NCBI RefSeq assembly: GCF_022965805.1
Contig: NC_133108.1
Location: 39,440,051-39,504,050 of the forward strand
DNA length: 64,000 nt
Origin: Primulina eburnea
Lineage: Eukaryota; Streptophyta; Magnoliopsida; Lamiales; Gesneriaceae
Direction of reading: 5' to 3'
The notes under the pieces are model-generated. The model made no database searches, was not told the origin of the DNA, and was given only the letters and a program-made list of their open reading frames with translations. Shown piece after piece: positions 37,146 to 49,761 of the stretch; the stretch's first letter is position 1, and each line of letters starts with the position of its first letter. A program made the translations under genes and the position numbers.

Positions 37146-37499
37146 ACTATTTATAATTTAATAATTGAATCGATCGGTCAACGATATTAATTAGACGTTC
37201 ACTTTGAGAAGAAAATAGGATTTTAAGAATACAACTAAAATCCTATTCGCTCAATATAATTGCTACATATCTTGTGTTGGTCCACTGACATGTTAATTGT
37301 ACCATTGGATAATTAAATAATAAATTAATGTGGATCATAGTTATAAAATAATTTTTTTAATAAAATCACTTCCATTAAATAAAACAAAAAGATAGTACAT
37401 GTCCAGAAGAAAATCTACGATAACGTGCTCTAAATCATTAAATCGTTATTACAAAATATTAATAACTGAAATTGTACTAGGAATGCAACGAAAGCTAAG

Positions 37500-37730
37500 A
37501 ATTTTAATATCTCCACTACCGACTTTCCACTCTCGAACATAACACAGTTCCTTGCATTCCAAACACATCTCATTTTATCTAGAATCGAATTACCTCGATA
37601 AACGCCTCCGAATGCTTTTAAGTGTAGCAGTCAAAGATCCCACGAGCTTCCTCATTCCTAGCCACTCCCTAACGCCATCCCAAATTCTTCTTGAGAAAGT
37701 GCACCTGAAATGTGGCGCTGCACTGCCACT
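37500..37730 (-). pseudogene. Relic of a LINE (non-LTR retrotransposon) 3' end
   Basis: Read on the minus strand, RRIWDGVREWLGMRKL followed by LTATLKSIRRRL (about 37715-37600), and after a frameshift DKMRCVWNARNCVMFES (about 37575-37525), match the zinc-binding reverse-transcriptase C-terminal region common to plant LINEs. The reading is broken by at least one frameshift and a stop. The plus-strand open frame over the same bases (37552-38064) is its shadow. Confidence 0.55.
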
Positions 37731-38049
37731 GAACCAACCCTCTAGTACTGTGGCTGAGGGCCGGGGATCTCCCTGTCATTTGTCTTGTAGGGAAATTTCC
37801 AATCAAAACCAATTATTTTATGTGGGTGGCGGTGTGTGCTGGCAAGATGGGGTCAAGAAATTACTAATTACGCTCATTTATTTCACCACTTTAGTTATGA
37901 TCAGTCTTCAACTCAAATTAATATACATATTTTTGCCGGATCGGGGGCAGATGGATTATTTGTGCAAAACTGGGCCATTGCCGGCTGGTTTGCCCAAATT
38001 TTCTATTACCTATTCAGTTTTACTGCACTTTCCCACGTTTCTTTTAAGG
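37731..38049. other. Unassigned DNA between LINE relic and MITE copy
   Basis: May include further decayed LINE sequence up to about 37830; beyond that nothing recognisable. Confidence 0.35.
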
Positions 38050-38231
38050 CAAAAATTTGTGTGAGACGGTCTCATGAGTCGTATTTTGTGAGACAGATAT
38101 TTTATTTGGGTCCTCCACAAAAAAATATTATTTTTATGCCAAGAGTATTATTTTTTTAATTTTGAATATCGGTAGAGTTGACCCGTTTCACACATAAAAA
38201 TACATGAGACCGTCTTACAAGAGATCTACTT
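38050..38231 (+). mobile_element. GTGAGAC MITE-like repeat, copy n
   Basis: Forward copy with complete ends (GTGAGACGGTCTCATGAGTC; GAGACCGTCTTACAAGAGA). Contains GAGACA. Confidence 0.78.
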
Positions 38232-38911
38232 TTTTTTAAAATTAATTTTGCTTTCATTTTCATGTGTTAGTTGATTTGTATATGAAATATTATTTAATCG
38301 TGTTCTTAATTACAAGCATCGTGGTCATTTTTAGTTAAATTTTAATACACAATTAAATAAGTACGAATGCAGATTAAACATAAGTTTCAGCATTTATAAC
38401 ATTTTAAACTACTTTTTTTGGAATATAAAAATCGAGAGAATAGTTTAAAATAAGATATTGAGAATACCAATTATAACATGAATTTTTAGTTTATTTGTAT
38501 TATAATTTAAAATAATATGACTCGTCCGAGGATTTGATTTATCTATTTATCTGTCCTTCCTCTATTAATAGTTGTTTTATAAAGAGTTATTCATAAAGGT
38601 ATTCTCAATCGGCGAAGCCTCACGCAGGGGGCCCCATTAAGGGGCTCCCCCTAGCAACCAGTTACAAGAGAGCTCCCTGCAACAAGTAAAATTCATATTA
38701 TCGTATAATGAATATCGAGATTACCTGAAGGAATTCTTGAATGTATCACGAATCTTCAGACGACAAGAAGGCGGTATTTATTCAATTCCTACTCAGGAGA
38801 GGTTGAACCTTGGGGTAGCTACGAGCTACCTGTTTAGGAAGGAGTTTGAGGGAGAATAAAAGCGAACTCCCTCATATGCTATACTCGATCGATTTAAAAA
38901 AACTAGTTGGT
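38232..38911. other. Intergenic DNA
   Basis: AT-rich until 38600, then about 280 bases of more complex sequence (GGGGGCCCCATTAAGGGGCT near 38627 is a local palindrome) with no recognised gene. Confidence 0.4.
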
Positions 38912-39090
38912 TAAAAATCCTCAATCAAAATATTTCTTTGGCTTCACTCCCTATCCACAAAATTGTGGTACTATGTCATACAAAATGTGGTACACTTCAT
39001 GTGGAAATGTGGTACTAAAAAAGTACCTAAGGACTGAACAAATAAAAAAAAAAAAACGACGGCTGGGGACTGAAGACCAATTTCTCGTTA
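38912..39090. repeat. Dispersed ~170-bp repeat, copy 2
   Basis: Same sequence as 5918-6090 with few differences (ATTGTGGTACTATGTCATAC and TGGTACACTTCATGTGGAAA shared). Confidence 0.7.
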
Positions 39091-39589
39091 AAAGTATCTG
39101 AACGCAGCGGCGGAACACAAGAAGCCACGAGACCTAGCCAGAGGAAGAGCTCTTTTTTCGAGCAGAAGATAGAAATGATGAAAATCTTGAAACCTCGTGT
39201 TTTTAATTCCACTTTCTTAATAGGTTGATAATATATGAATATATTTATTATTTTTGCAAATTAAACCAATGCCTTAATTACATATTTGGTCAAAATTAAT
39301 ACCTGAAAATAAATTATTTTTTGGGCAACTTGCGCTACAGCCTAGGTAGTGGTCATACTTTATTAAAATGAAAAAAAGAAAAAGAAAGAATAATCATAAT
39401 TTCCAATTCAATTTCAGTACTTCCCAAAACTATATCAAACATAGATTTTTATTATGCCGTGCAACATTTCCTTTTATCAATAATCACAATATCATATCCA
39501 TGCAGTCACTAAAAAGTAAATCCTAATTCCTAAGACTTAGCTGAAAGCAAAATATAGGTACAATGTCCATATTCATCTAAAATTAAATG
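39091..39589. other. Intergenic DNA
   Basis: No gene or named repeat seen. Confidence 0.4.
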
Positions 39590-39771
39590 ATAAAAACTTG
39601 TGTGAGACGGTTTTACGGGTCGTATTTTGTGAGACAAATATCTTATTTGAGTCATCCATGAAAAAATATTACTTTTTATACTAAGAATATTATTTTTTAT
39701 TGTGAATATCGGTAAGATTGACCCATATCACATATAAAAATTCGTGAGACCGTCTCACAAGACACCTACTC
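39590..39771 (+). mobile_element. GTGAGAC MITE-like repeat, copy o
   Basis: Forward copy ending just beside the C-terminal end of the beta-galactosidase relic. Confidence 0.78.
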
Positions 39772-39789
39772 AAATTAAATATATAACCC

Positions 39790-40690
39790 TTATAAATATC
39801 GCAAAGAGCCTCCACCACAAGCTTCTTTGAAATACCAGCATCGCACTCTGTCACTCCAAAAGTCTTCCTCATTGGCAGCAACCGAACAAGATTCTTTCCC
39901 AATACATGCTTGCATACTTGATCAATAAAACCCAAAAACAAAAAAACAAAAAATTGAATAAATTTTAAATATAAATAAGCAATTAATTTTGTGATGAATA
40001 TTTCAAATGAGAGCACCTTCTGGACTATAGGGAGTGCATCTTTGGGGGATGTACAATTTCCTCTTCTGGATGAACCACAACTTCCTCCCACATTGCCAAA
40101 GCTCGCGAATTTGATCTCGCGAATCGACCTCCCTTCACCTGATAATATCTCTGAGTGGATTCACCGCACCCAGTGCCACATTTATACTCCCAAAACGGAT
40201 CACGATAGTCGCATGGATCACTGAGACCAATCGTTGGTAGTATATCTTGGCCAATATCGTCCAAAACTATTCCCATTGACCCAAGCCAGACCTTTCCCTA
40301 ACCCTAGCAAGTCTACCACGACGGGGTCGTCGCCCAGTGCTTGAAACTCGTTTGCAAAAAACGGAAAAAAAAATTAATTGCAAACTCTACACTTTTCCTA
40401 TCCTCTTAACACATTACAGTTTTTAAACATATATTCATGACCTTACCAAGTGAACATTTGGTCAAACAGGAAGCTCTCCAGAGTCCAGATTGCCATTGAT
40501 CAGAACCAGATTTCGTACGAGAATCAAATATTTCATTATTCCATCCTTCAATTCCAATCTTATACGCCCATTCATGGCCTGTTACATCTTTGCTGATCGC
40601 CTCGTCGCCATGCCTCACTTCGATATATATAATCCGAATCCGATTCATAAAAACTTCAACTTTGACATTTGTAACCAAAATATAAGAATT
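39790..40690 (-). pseudogene. Beta-galactosidase (GH35) C-terminal pseudogene
   Basis: On the minus strand, pieces in different frames follow the order of the C-terminal half of plant beta-galactosidases. DVTGHEWAYKIGIEGWNNE (about 40600-40540) is followed by [17 protein letters not shown] and [17 protein letters not shown] (about 40350-40240). Then comes PCDYRDPFWEYKCGTGCG in another frame (about 40210), then IREIKFASFGNVGGSCGSS (SUEL lectin domain), then DALPIVQK, an intron, ACIGKESCSVAANEED, and after a further frameshift ISKKLVVEALC (about 39810). The stretch between the CxxxCG...QRYY motif and the lectin domain is much shorter than in working enzymes, implying an internal deletion. The catalytic N-terminal half is absent. 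Functional relatives remove galactose from cell-wall polymers; this copy cannot. BGAL7/15-like by pattern. Confidence 0.8.
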
Positions 40691-40982
40691 TGGTTTCTGA
40701 TGCAGTTAGATTTTCTGTTTTTTCGGTTTGGATTTTTAGGTTTTTAAATTAAATCGAAATTTGAATACCTTACCTATTTGGACCAATATGTGTGGATGGT
40801 TGAAACAAACAACACTTAATTTATTTTGTTTTATTTCCTACAATATTAGTGGTATAATCATTCGTTACAATTATTTTAATTAATTTTTAATAAATTTCTT
40901 TAATCATTCCAAAAAAAATCCTTAATTTTTTTTTTAAATATAAACAAGTTTTAAGATTTATGATAATATTTTAAAAGTATTT

Positions 40983-41074
<92 letters not shown>

Positions 41075-41636
41075 TATAACTCCTTTGAATTACTTATTTT
41101 GGTAATTATAACAATAAAAACTTCTTATCCACCAAACACATCAATATTTTAAATTTGTTTAAAATAAGTTTATCCAAAAAATGTAACATATTATTTTAAA
41201 ATAAAATCATACACCTTCTAACTTATAATAATTTCTTAAGTTTTTTTAAATAAATTTAGCTAAACCTCTAAATATGAGCGGCTTTATAACTATCATTGAG
41301 TTTACAAAGCTATACATTGTCTCTCTTACATAATAGCATATGCTATGTCTAAGCCTAAGTAAGACATCAAATTTACATTTAATACACCCTGTTCAGGTAA
41401 AAGGTTATCTTTTATACAATTCACTGAATCATTATACAACAGAGCCTCTACCGTCGACAAGTCGACTTAAGAACTACAGGGAGTCGCTATTTTGGGACTG
41501 TGGTCTTTGTCCAGAGGATAAACAAATAAATTTAACTTGATTCCTGCATGATCAAGTTGCCTTGTTCCTGGTAGTAGGAAAGAACCGAGCATAAGTTGGA
41601 CAGCAAGAACATAGATAATATCAAACTTCAGATTGT
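40691..41636. other. Intergenic DNA with long (AT)n microsatellite
   Basis: AT-rich, with an AT repeat of about 86 bases at 40985-41071. The last ~300 bases are probably ARF7 3' UTR and flank (minus strand). Confidence 0.5.
40985..41071. repeat. (AT)n microsatellite
   Basis: Uninterrupted TA dinucleotides over about 86 bases; likely polymorphic in length. Confidence 0.9.
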
Positions 41637-44462
41637 TTAGCGATTAAACGAAGTGGCTGAATTGTTGTCATACTGTCCTCTCCATGCATTACCACTATCG
41701 GTCCTGCTGCAAGCTTGGTTCGGGATAGGCATCTGACCAAGATCGCCATCCAAACTCATTTGCTGCACCTCAGCAGATGATAGGATCTTTATACTTTGAA
41801 CGCAGCTCACAAACTCCCTGCCGTAATAAGAATCGGAAAATGTTATAAAAAATTTGACATCAGAAGAGAAGTTACAATTGATACTTACTCCCATGGATCA
41901 TCTCCGACAAGTAATATGTCATTTTCATGGTCTACATATACAAGCTTCCACTCGGTTCTCTGTGGATCTTCTAGCAGACCTTCAATGCCAAACATGCGTG
42001 CAAGGTCATGTCTAAGCTCGTCATACCCCTTGTAACGGGTGACATCCACAGTTCTCCCCACCGAGCCACGTTTTTGAACCTACAGTAAGTTTATCAACAT
42101 TACTAATAATAAGAAAACAGACTCAAAACTCTGAAGAGAGAAGGGTGTCTTTGGGGGAGACCAACCTTAGCATAAGTTCGCATACGAGGAGCCTGGTTAG
42201 ACCACAACCCACCGTTCAGAACGGCACTTTCATTAATTGCAACCTCGTTCGAACAACCTGGTTTAAAAGATATGTTTGGCAATCCAAATGATTGAGAATT
42301 GATTCCAGATGACAAATCTGTATCGATGTCCCTCGGAGGGCCACTGTAGTTAGAAAGTAAGTTCTGTATATCCTTCCCTGAATCATAACCCCTCGACAAC
42401 AAGGCATCAGGTGCCAATCCATCAATATTACCAGTGAATGGAAGACTATTCTGTGTGTGCGACTGAACATCAGTTTCCAACCCATTTAATGGAAAATTTT
42501 GTTGGAGGCTACCCGTATCCTGGCAATATGATGTCGCAGTAGATGCAGCATCCAAACGATCAGTAGCAGTACCCTTGTATTTAGGCTGTTCAGTTGGTTT
42601 AGAGTTGGGGAATTCGTGTTTCATCCTAATATCGATCTTGGTATGAGTTTCTTGGGCCAAATTATTGGTATGGTGGACTGTAGAATTATCTAGCAAAGTT
42701 GTCGGCCCAGTTTGATACCTGTTAAAGAAGTTTGATTGTGAAGCCTGAAAATTATTCTTCGAAGGTGATGTTGAACATGATGGGGCATCCCCCTCCACAC
42801 GTCCCCTGATATTTTCAAGTGGAGATTTATGTTGGAACTGATTGATGGGAAATTGTGGAGATTGGACCGAAGAAGATCCTGGAAAGGCGCTAATATTTAC
42901 TTTTGGAGGTAGACAGAGATTTTGGGCATGCTGGTTTTGTTGCAAGTGTTGTTTTGGGGGACATTGAGCTTCCAACAAGGGATTTAACGGGGAAGACAAC
43001 TGCTGCTGTTGATGCTGCTGTTGTAGTTTCTGTAGAAGTTTCAGTTGCATTTGCTGATCTGAAAGATTTTGTTGAGAAAATTGTTGCATTTGTGGCTTTT
43101 GTTGCTGCAACACCGGTAATGGAGCTTGTTGCAATTGTAACTGCTGCTGTTGTGGTCTCTGCAAGAGGCTAGATTGTTGCTCAACGGGTTGTGGGAAAAC
43201 CAAGTCCTGAGTCATTGACGTCATGGGAAATGTAGTTCTGTGAACCAATGAATCATTTTGCTGCAAATGCGCATGTCCAGTCAATATCTGTTGCTGTTGA
43301 AGCTGAGGATACACTCCCATTTGATGTGAATTTTGGTTTGATGCCTGATCCAAAGTGACACCATTCGTCACAGGAGGCAGCAGCATAGGTTGTGGTAGCC
43401 GCTGCTGCGGCAACTGTTGCAGTGTGTGCTGAAGGAGCTGTGGCTGAGGTTGCGGCAACGGCTGCTGCTGCCTCAGTTGTGGCTGCTGCGTGTTTGTAGG
43501 AGACTGCAACATTTGCTGGACTTGTTGCTGTTGGCTAACTTGTAGATTCGGAAGATTCCCCTTACCGGGTGGAAGATTATGTGAAGCTAAAGATGGGTTT
43601 TGAAAATTCAAAAGTTTTGTGTGGTCATCGATGCTAAGGTTACCTTGTAGAACAGATGAATTGGGAAATAAGCCCGCTTGATTGCCGGACAATTGATTAT
43701 TCTGTTGCATGCTCATCCATTGGACTAGACTAAGGCCCGGAAATATCGAGCTTGACGCATCTTTTATGCCAAAATCTTCTGCAAGCCAGGGCATGCCTCG
43801 CTTGAAAATATTTTCCATATCAAGTTCATCATCTGATTCCAATATTTTGGTATCAGGAAAAAAAGAATAGACACCGGCGCACCGCGATAAATTAAATTAT
43901 CACCACATAAGTATGTACCTGGAAAACTTGGATGTTTGGGGAACTTGGGTCTGAAAAAGGGAGGCGGGCAAATGTAGAAGGGAGTAACAACAGGTTCCAC
44001 TTCCCATATAGAGATTCGACCAGGGCGTTCTCCAGCAGTTGATTCATCCCATCCAACCTATCATTAACAAAATTTCATGTAGAGAAAGAAATTAAATGTT
44101 GTACAAAATACATGAAAAAAATTCTAATAAAATAAAGAACAATTATGATGAAATTTTAATTTAATAATTTAAAACGAATGAAAGGTTTCAATGAAAAATT
44201 CAATCATGTTAAAATATATTTACCACATATACCGAAAATTTTAATTTTGAAATTAATTTTCAGGTCAACAATATTTTTTTTACCAACATTTTATTAGATT
44301 AATTTTAAATTTTCTTTTAAAAGATACTAATCCTTTCTTATAATTACCATTTATTCATATTATATAACGTATATAATATATCTTAAATATAATATAATGT
44401 ATTACAAATATTATACAAAATACAGATGTTAAAAATCAAATCAAGCGAAGCTAAACCGATTT

Positions 44463-44524
<62 letters not shown>

Positions 44525-47500
44525 GAAAAAAAACGATAAAATAGATCTTTTTGTATATTATCTTGAAAATAATAATAATAACAATATGTGATTAATTTTG
44601 AATCATTAAAGTGAGATATAGAAAGTAAATTATATAAATATAATAAATGAATTTTTTAAGTTGTGTGTGTATATAGATATTTCATTTTGCTAATGTTATT
44701 ATAATTTTATTAATATTATCATTACTTAAAATGTTTGTTTTCAATATTACTATATTTATTTAGTTTATTATTAGATATTATTATTATTTATTTTTTTTTT
44801 ATGTATTTTCAAAAATAATAAAAATATCATGTTCGGTTAGAATTCACAAAACTTTTAAAACAATTCAATTCAAAAATTATTTGTTAAATCATTGGATAAG
44901 AAAAAATAGTATACCCAAATATTTGAGGGTACCTTTGTCATTTGAAGTAAATAAAAAGTTTAAAAAAAAGTTTTAGCTACTTTGAAAGGTGAAAGACTTG
45001 ATAGCTAACCAACTTTTTATGAAGGGTTTTCTGCTATGTAGGCATTTCAACCTGCTGAAATGGAAACTAATGGCATCGAGCACATATTTGAAGAACAGGA
45101 AAAACTACCTGAAGATTTCGCCACTGCGAATTTTTCCAGCGCACAGAATCCATATCGCTTATTCCGGTAACTGTACCCATGTATCGGCGCACTCCTGACT
45201 CCTCAGTCTCAAACATCATCCTAAATCTCATACCCGGGGAAACTTGTGTGTACATTGCTTTATTATACTTGGCCAACGGAATCACGAACTCCGAAGGGCT
45301 AGCCCTGTCAATATCGAAGAAATATGCCACGAGAATTTTCAAAAAGTAGGTTTCTAAGTATACTAATGTAATATATCAAATTCAAAATTCATTACCTTGG
45401 ATTATAGAATATAGTGAATGGACTACTATTCGCAGCAGCATGAGCAGCAGCAGCAAGAATACCAATATGCATGCTATCACTAGATATAACAGATGAAGAA
45501 AGTGCCGGTTGCTGCCTATTTGCTCGCCGAATACCAAGTAGAAGCTGTGACTTTTCGTCCCTAAGTTGTCATTTGGAAATCTTTATTATGGAAGTGATAA
45601 TATTTTGTCACAAATTGTTTAAAATATTTACATACTTTATGAAAAGAACAGCATCACCAGCTATAAGTCTTTTCGAGCTCACAAACACACTCCAACCTGT
45701 CGTTAACAAGTGTCTTTTCGGTTGACCTGGTTCCAACCATAAATAGTATGTCTGAACATTTTTTGGAGCTTTTATCGATGCCAAACAAAAAATATATATG
45801 GAACGCATGTAGAGATCTCTAACATAGAATACCTCGATAAATATGTCTGAATGTCCAATTTTGGTCATGCAAATCTCTAGCAGACAGCTCCTGTGCAGGA
45901 GGTTGCATTGAGAAATCCTACAAAACAACTTTTCCATTACAAAAAGAACGGGGTGAAATCTACTCACTGCATATTAAACTTTACATAACAAGTGCCAGTA
46001 TATAATAGCACATACAAGAGGTGGAAAGATCTTCTCAGCTGCCCGACGAGGAACAGAAAACCCACCGTGAGTGCTTGTATCACTTGCTGTCAGATTTTTG
46101 CAGAAAAACTCGGCAGGTTGTCTATTGTGCTTTAGCCCAATATCAGATACAAGTAATGCTTCCTGGTCATACTGTAAGATACAAGTCAAACTATTTTCAG
46201 ACTGATTGTTTCATCATTTCGGCCATCACAATGTGGGTGAAACTTCAACAAGTCCTTAAAATTGTAGGTAAAAAACCATTCAGCGAGTTGAGTTGACCAT
46301 TTTTGTAAAACGAAACGAAATAAAAACTCGTGCATGTGCCAGAAGACATGCAATATCATGTAATGATACTCCATAAAATATTATTTAAAATAAACAGGAT
46401 AAAATAGGCAACAGACCTTACTCACAGGTTGAAGAGTCATCTGCGCATAGACCTCATCAGTTTCAACATCAGCCTGTTAATAAATACATCATCAAACATC
46501 AAATAAATAATTTAAGGCGCAAGCATTTATCATATCGTGCATGAACACAGAAACGAAGGTTATCTATTCAGGGATAAAGCATCAATTATAAGAATTTAAT
46601 GGGAGATGTATAACAAATCATACATGTAAGGTGACATTCTGCAGCATGCAAATCAACTTCGAAGGAAGATTAGGATAACTTGGGATGCCATCTGTCTCTT
46701 TCTGCATCGATGCTGCCACCTGTTGCCGCAAAAGAATTCTTCCATTGGAAACTAAAAATGTCATCGAATTTCCATAAGTGGAGACATGAAACATACTTGT
46801 TCGCTGTGACCTTGAGGAAAATAGACCACATGGCTTCCAACAGGAGGCAAAGCAACCAACGGACCGGCACATGCGTGCCACAACTCTGAATTGATCATCT
46901 TTTTATCCCCTGTTTTGATTAAAACAGATATAATGAAACATAAAACAGAGACACATCCAAGTTTCTGGTCGACATAAAACATAATCTTCGGTGTTTTTAT
47001 TCCATTCGATTTTTTTCTTTTCTTTTCTTTTTTGCCTTGGACCAAACCTTGATCGTGAAAGTCTTTTGTTGAAAGTTGTACTTCATGAGTTCCAATTAGT
47101 AAAGGCGCTCAAGTGCATTTTCCAAGTAGGGGAACTTGTCTTTTAGTTCCTTTTTTAACACCAATTTAGCTATAATCATCTCTCAAAGTTCCAGCCTAAA
47201 AGATATGTACATGAAACAGTGAAGTGCCAGAACACACTAGCAATAAAAATGTTCAGATGTTTGGTTGGTCTGTTCAAACTTCCCTTCAGTCCAAAGACTA
47301 TATGCAGCACCGCACATGAAATTGTTCCTAGCCCCCAAAATCCCAATCCTAGTTGGGAGCTAATGCATATAATAAGTGAATAACAAGAAATTACACGGAA
47401 TGGATCTAATTCGCTTTCACCAAGAAATATTATTGAAAGAAATGGATTTCCTCATCTTTTTCTCATTGTTTCCAGTTTTATCTTTCTGATGTGAGCAACG

Positions 47501-48003
47501 ATCATTAAAGTAGAGGTAACTAACTTAATCCGTATTGCAAGGATTATCCAAGTTTTTTATTTTTTATGTATATGAAAATCAGCCAAGAAGATGAATCCAA
47601 AGTCATGCGACAGCAAAAAATTACAATTTCAGCCCTTAAATCTCCATCCAATTCCACGTCAAAGCACAGGAAACTTGTTCTACCAAACATAGAGAAACCA
47701 AGACAATTGATCCACAGGTAATTATGACAAAATACTGATAAAAGTTAAAATTCAATCTTAATGCATGATTTGCAAGTTTATGAACCAAAAAGTTCTTGAA
47801 CTTTCCTTTCACACGATTAAAGAATTTCCAAATTCCAAGAAACACTTCAGCTTTTCAGCATGAAAGTGAGGGTAAAGCACAAAACGAGAAAATGTTTGGG
47901 TAAATAAAAAAAAGGAAAAAGAAAGAGATGTTACTGAGCCAATGCATAAGAAGAACACACCTTCTCCAGAATTTGTCACAAATCCACCAGAAGGAATCTT
48001 CAT
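41637..48003 (-). CDS. ARF7: Auxin response factor, ARF7/ARF19 activator clade
   Basis: Thirteen exons (minus): 48003-47961, 46909-46797, 46719-46624, 46473-46417, 46171-46016, 45917-45833, 45726-45636, 45560-45396, 45304-45109, 44057-43919, 43832-42166, 42079-41889, 41817-41637; 3180 nt, 1059 residues. The B3 DNA-binding domain is about 125-227 ([37 protein letters not shown]). The ARF flanking domain runs to about 370 ([20 protein letters not shown]). A long glutamine-rich middle region (about 470-660) marks activator ARFs. The C-terminal PB1 domain (about 937-1020) has the lysine face (VQKRGSVGR) and acidic OPCA face ([17 protein letters not shown]) used to bind Aux/IAA repressors. [19 protein letters not shown] and the end NNSATSFNR favour ARF7 over ARF19. 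It binds TGTCTC-type auxin elements in the nucleus. The start was chosen at MKIPSGGF by family conservation; an in-frame ATG at 48048 would add 15 residues. Confidence 0.93.
44058..45108 (-). other. Large ARF7 intron (between exons 9 and 10)
   Basis: 1051 bases, AT-rich, with a (TAA)n-(TA)n microsatellite at about 44464-44522. Donor GTAG at 45108 and acceptor TAG at 44058. No other gene inside. Confidence 0.75.
44464..44522. repeat. (TAA)n(TA)n compound microsatellite in ARF7 intron
   Basis: About nine TAA units directly followed by about 15 TA units. Confidence 0.9.
46910..47960 (-). other. First intron of ARF7
   Basis: 1051 bases between the 43-nt first coding exon and exon 2, with GTGTGT donor and AACAG acceptor. 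A long first intron is common in ARFs and may be regulatory. No internal gene seen. Confidence 0.7.
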
Positions 48004-48475
48004 TGTCAAAATTTTGCTCTTTACTCTGCAGAATTTAACTCTTTTCACCCAAAATTTCTTCTTTCCTCAGTGCCGCATCCACCAACTTTTGCTTCAATTC
48101 AAAGAAACTGTCGTTCCGAACAACTAGAGCAAGTTAATTCAAAGAGTCTAAACTTTTCAGCAAGTGATTTCCTCTCAAACAACCAAAACTATACGAAGAT
48201 CGCCTTTTCTCGTTACTGCATAATCAATCTTCCAAACCCAACAAAGATTAAATTAAACCGGGCAGATATTTTTCAAAGATTGACTGAAAAACCAGTATAT
48301 CTTCTCCTTTTCTTATTTCCAAAACTTCCCCAGAACGGAATCTCCTTCACATCCAAGATACTGCCAGTATTTTCTTAATTTCAATAAAACACAAAATTTA
48401 CATCGCTAAAACTGGAAGCTTAAGGGCCCAAAAGTGAAGACAGTAAGAATTGACCCTCCATGTCGTACCCGGCTC
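48004..48475 (-). promoter_or_regulatory. ARF7 5' leader region with short upstream ORFs
   Basis: Minus-strand ATGs before the start codon make very short frames: ATGTAA at 48403-48398, ATGTGA at 48352-48347, and two- or three-codon frames near 48219 and 48072. A 13-codon frame begins near 48462. If these bases are transcribed they would be upstream ORFs, a known control of ARF translation. The transcription start is not visible, so extent is uncertain. Confidence 0.4.
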
Positions 48476-49579
48476 TGTGCGGCGGAGCTTTTGGCCGCTC
48501 TGGATATCACGCGCGGATGAAATCTTCACCGTCGGTTTGTATCTCCCCGATCTATAATTTTTGTATACAAAGTTTTTCTAAATTCCAAGCCGATTAACGC
48601 CAGATTTTAATTTTCTGAAATGGGAAACTGCGCAGTTTCTTGGCCAAAAAAAAAACTGAAGTACGGTGACTTTCCGGGATATCGGCGGGCATATATGTCA
48701 AGAAAATATTTTGAACAACTTTTCCTTCAGTTGTCAAACCTCCCAAAAAAGAGCGAGCCCATTAAACATCGAAGGTCACTGTACAGTCTCAGGTCCCAAA
48801 AAATCTTGAAACTGGTAGCCCTGAAAAAAACTTGCTAAAAATGGAAAACCTAACCCACGAAGTGATGACAGAAATCCAGGCAAGGCGGAGCAGCGGGGAA
48901 CAAGGCGGCCGGAAAATCAGAAGCTAATGAAAGTAGAGCTTCGTAAAGCAAAAAGTATACTGAATGGAAACTGCCTCGACGTCTTAGTATTTGTTTATAT
49001 CATACCAACGTAGTCCAGCTGTAATGGATCACACTATATCATAGATTTTTAATATAGTAAATGGGTTCTTTGTCCAGAATATGGATTACTATGTTGGGTT
49101 GTGGAAAGAGAAGGCCGACATACCGGGTTGAAGAATATGAGGAATCATACGATCGGGGTGAGGATTTACTTGAACTAAATATCCCACGCGATCACTGAGA
49201 CTTCACCATTCAAGATTATCTGGCTTTTGGTTTTTATTTTTATCGCTAGAGCAAGCGATCCCTGGTTTATTGTCTCGAGTTGTAAAACGAGCCTGACAGC
49301 CCGCAAAAACGGTATATAAGAACACTTCTTCAACCCGCCGCGAGTTGCGTGTTAAGTGAGTGAACTCTCCAAAAATGAAATAATTAATCAAGTAAAAATA
49401 CAAAAACAACGCCAATATTTGACATTTCAAACAAAAATATTAGTAATATTATCATTAATTAAGCCCAAATATAATGAACTAGTTGTATATAATTTAAAAA
49501 AACGAAAATCTTGTTTATTTTTTTTAAAAAAATTCTGACAACTATATTTTATTGTTAATCGCTTAGATTAATCTTAAGA
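48476..49579. other. ARF7 promoter side and intergenic DNA
   Basis: Moderately GC-balanced to about 49340, then AT-rich. Small frames at 48620-48838 and 49203-49430 look compositional. No gene called. Confidence 0.45.
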
Positions 49580-49761
49580 CAAAAATTTGTTTGAGATGGT
49601 CTTACGAGTCGTATTTTGTGAGACAGATATCTTATTTAGGACATTCATGAAAAAATATTACTTTTTATATTAAGAGTATTACTTTTATTGTGAATATATT
49701 GTAAGGTTAACTCATCTCACAGACAGAGATTCATGAGACCGTCTCACAATAGACCAACTCT
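49580..49761 (+). mobile_element. GTGAGAC MITE-like repeat, copy p
   Basis: Forward copy (TTGAGATGGTCTTACGAGTC; GAGACCGTCTCACAATAGAC) about 1.6 kb upstream of the ARF7 start codon. Contains GAGACA. Confidence 0.78.

Noticed and set aside
37552..38064. 170-residue plus-strand open frame
   Set aside because: It is antisense to the LINE relic, has no recognisable family, and continues into a MITE copy.
42903..43172. Plus-strand open frame opposite the ARF7 glutamine-rich exon
   Set aside because: CAG/CAA repeats on the minus strand keep the opposite strand open; it is a shadow with no independent support.
48620..48838. 72-residue open frame upstream of ARF7
   Set aside because: It has lysine/serine-rich composition from A-runs, no family resemblance and no splice or promoter support.
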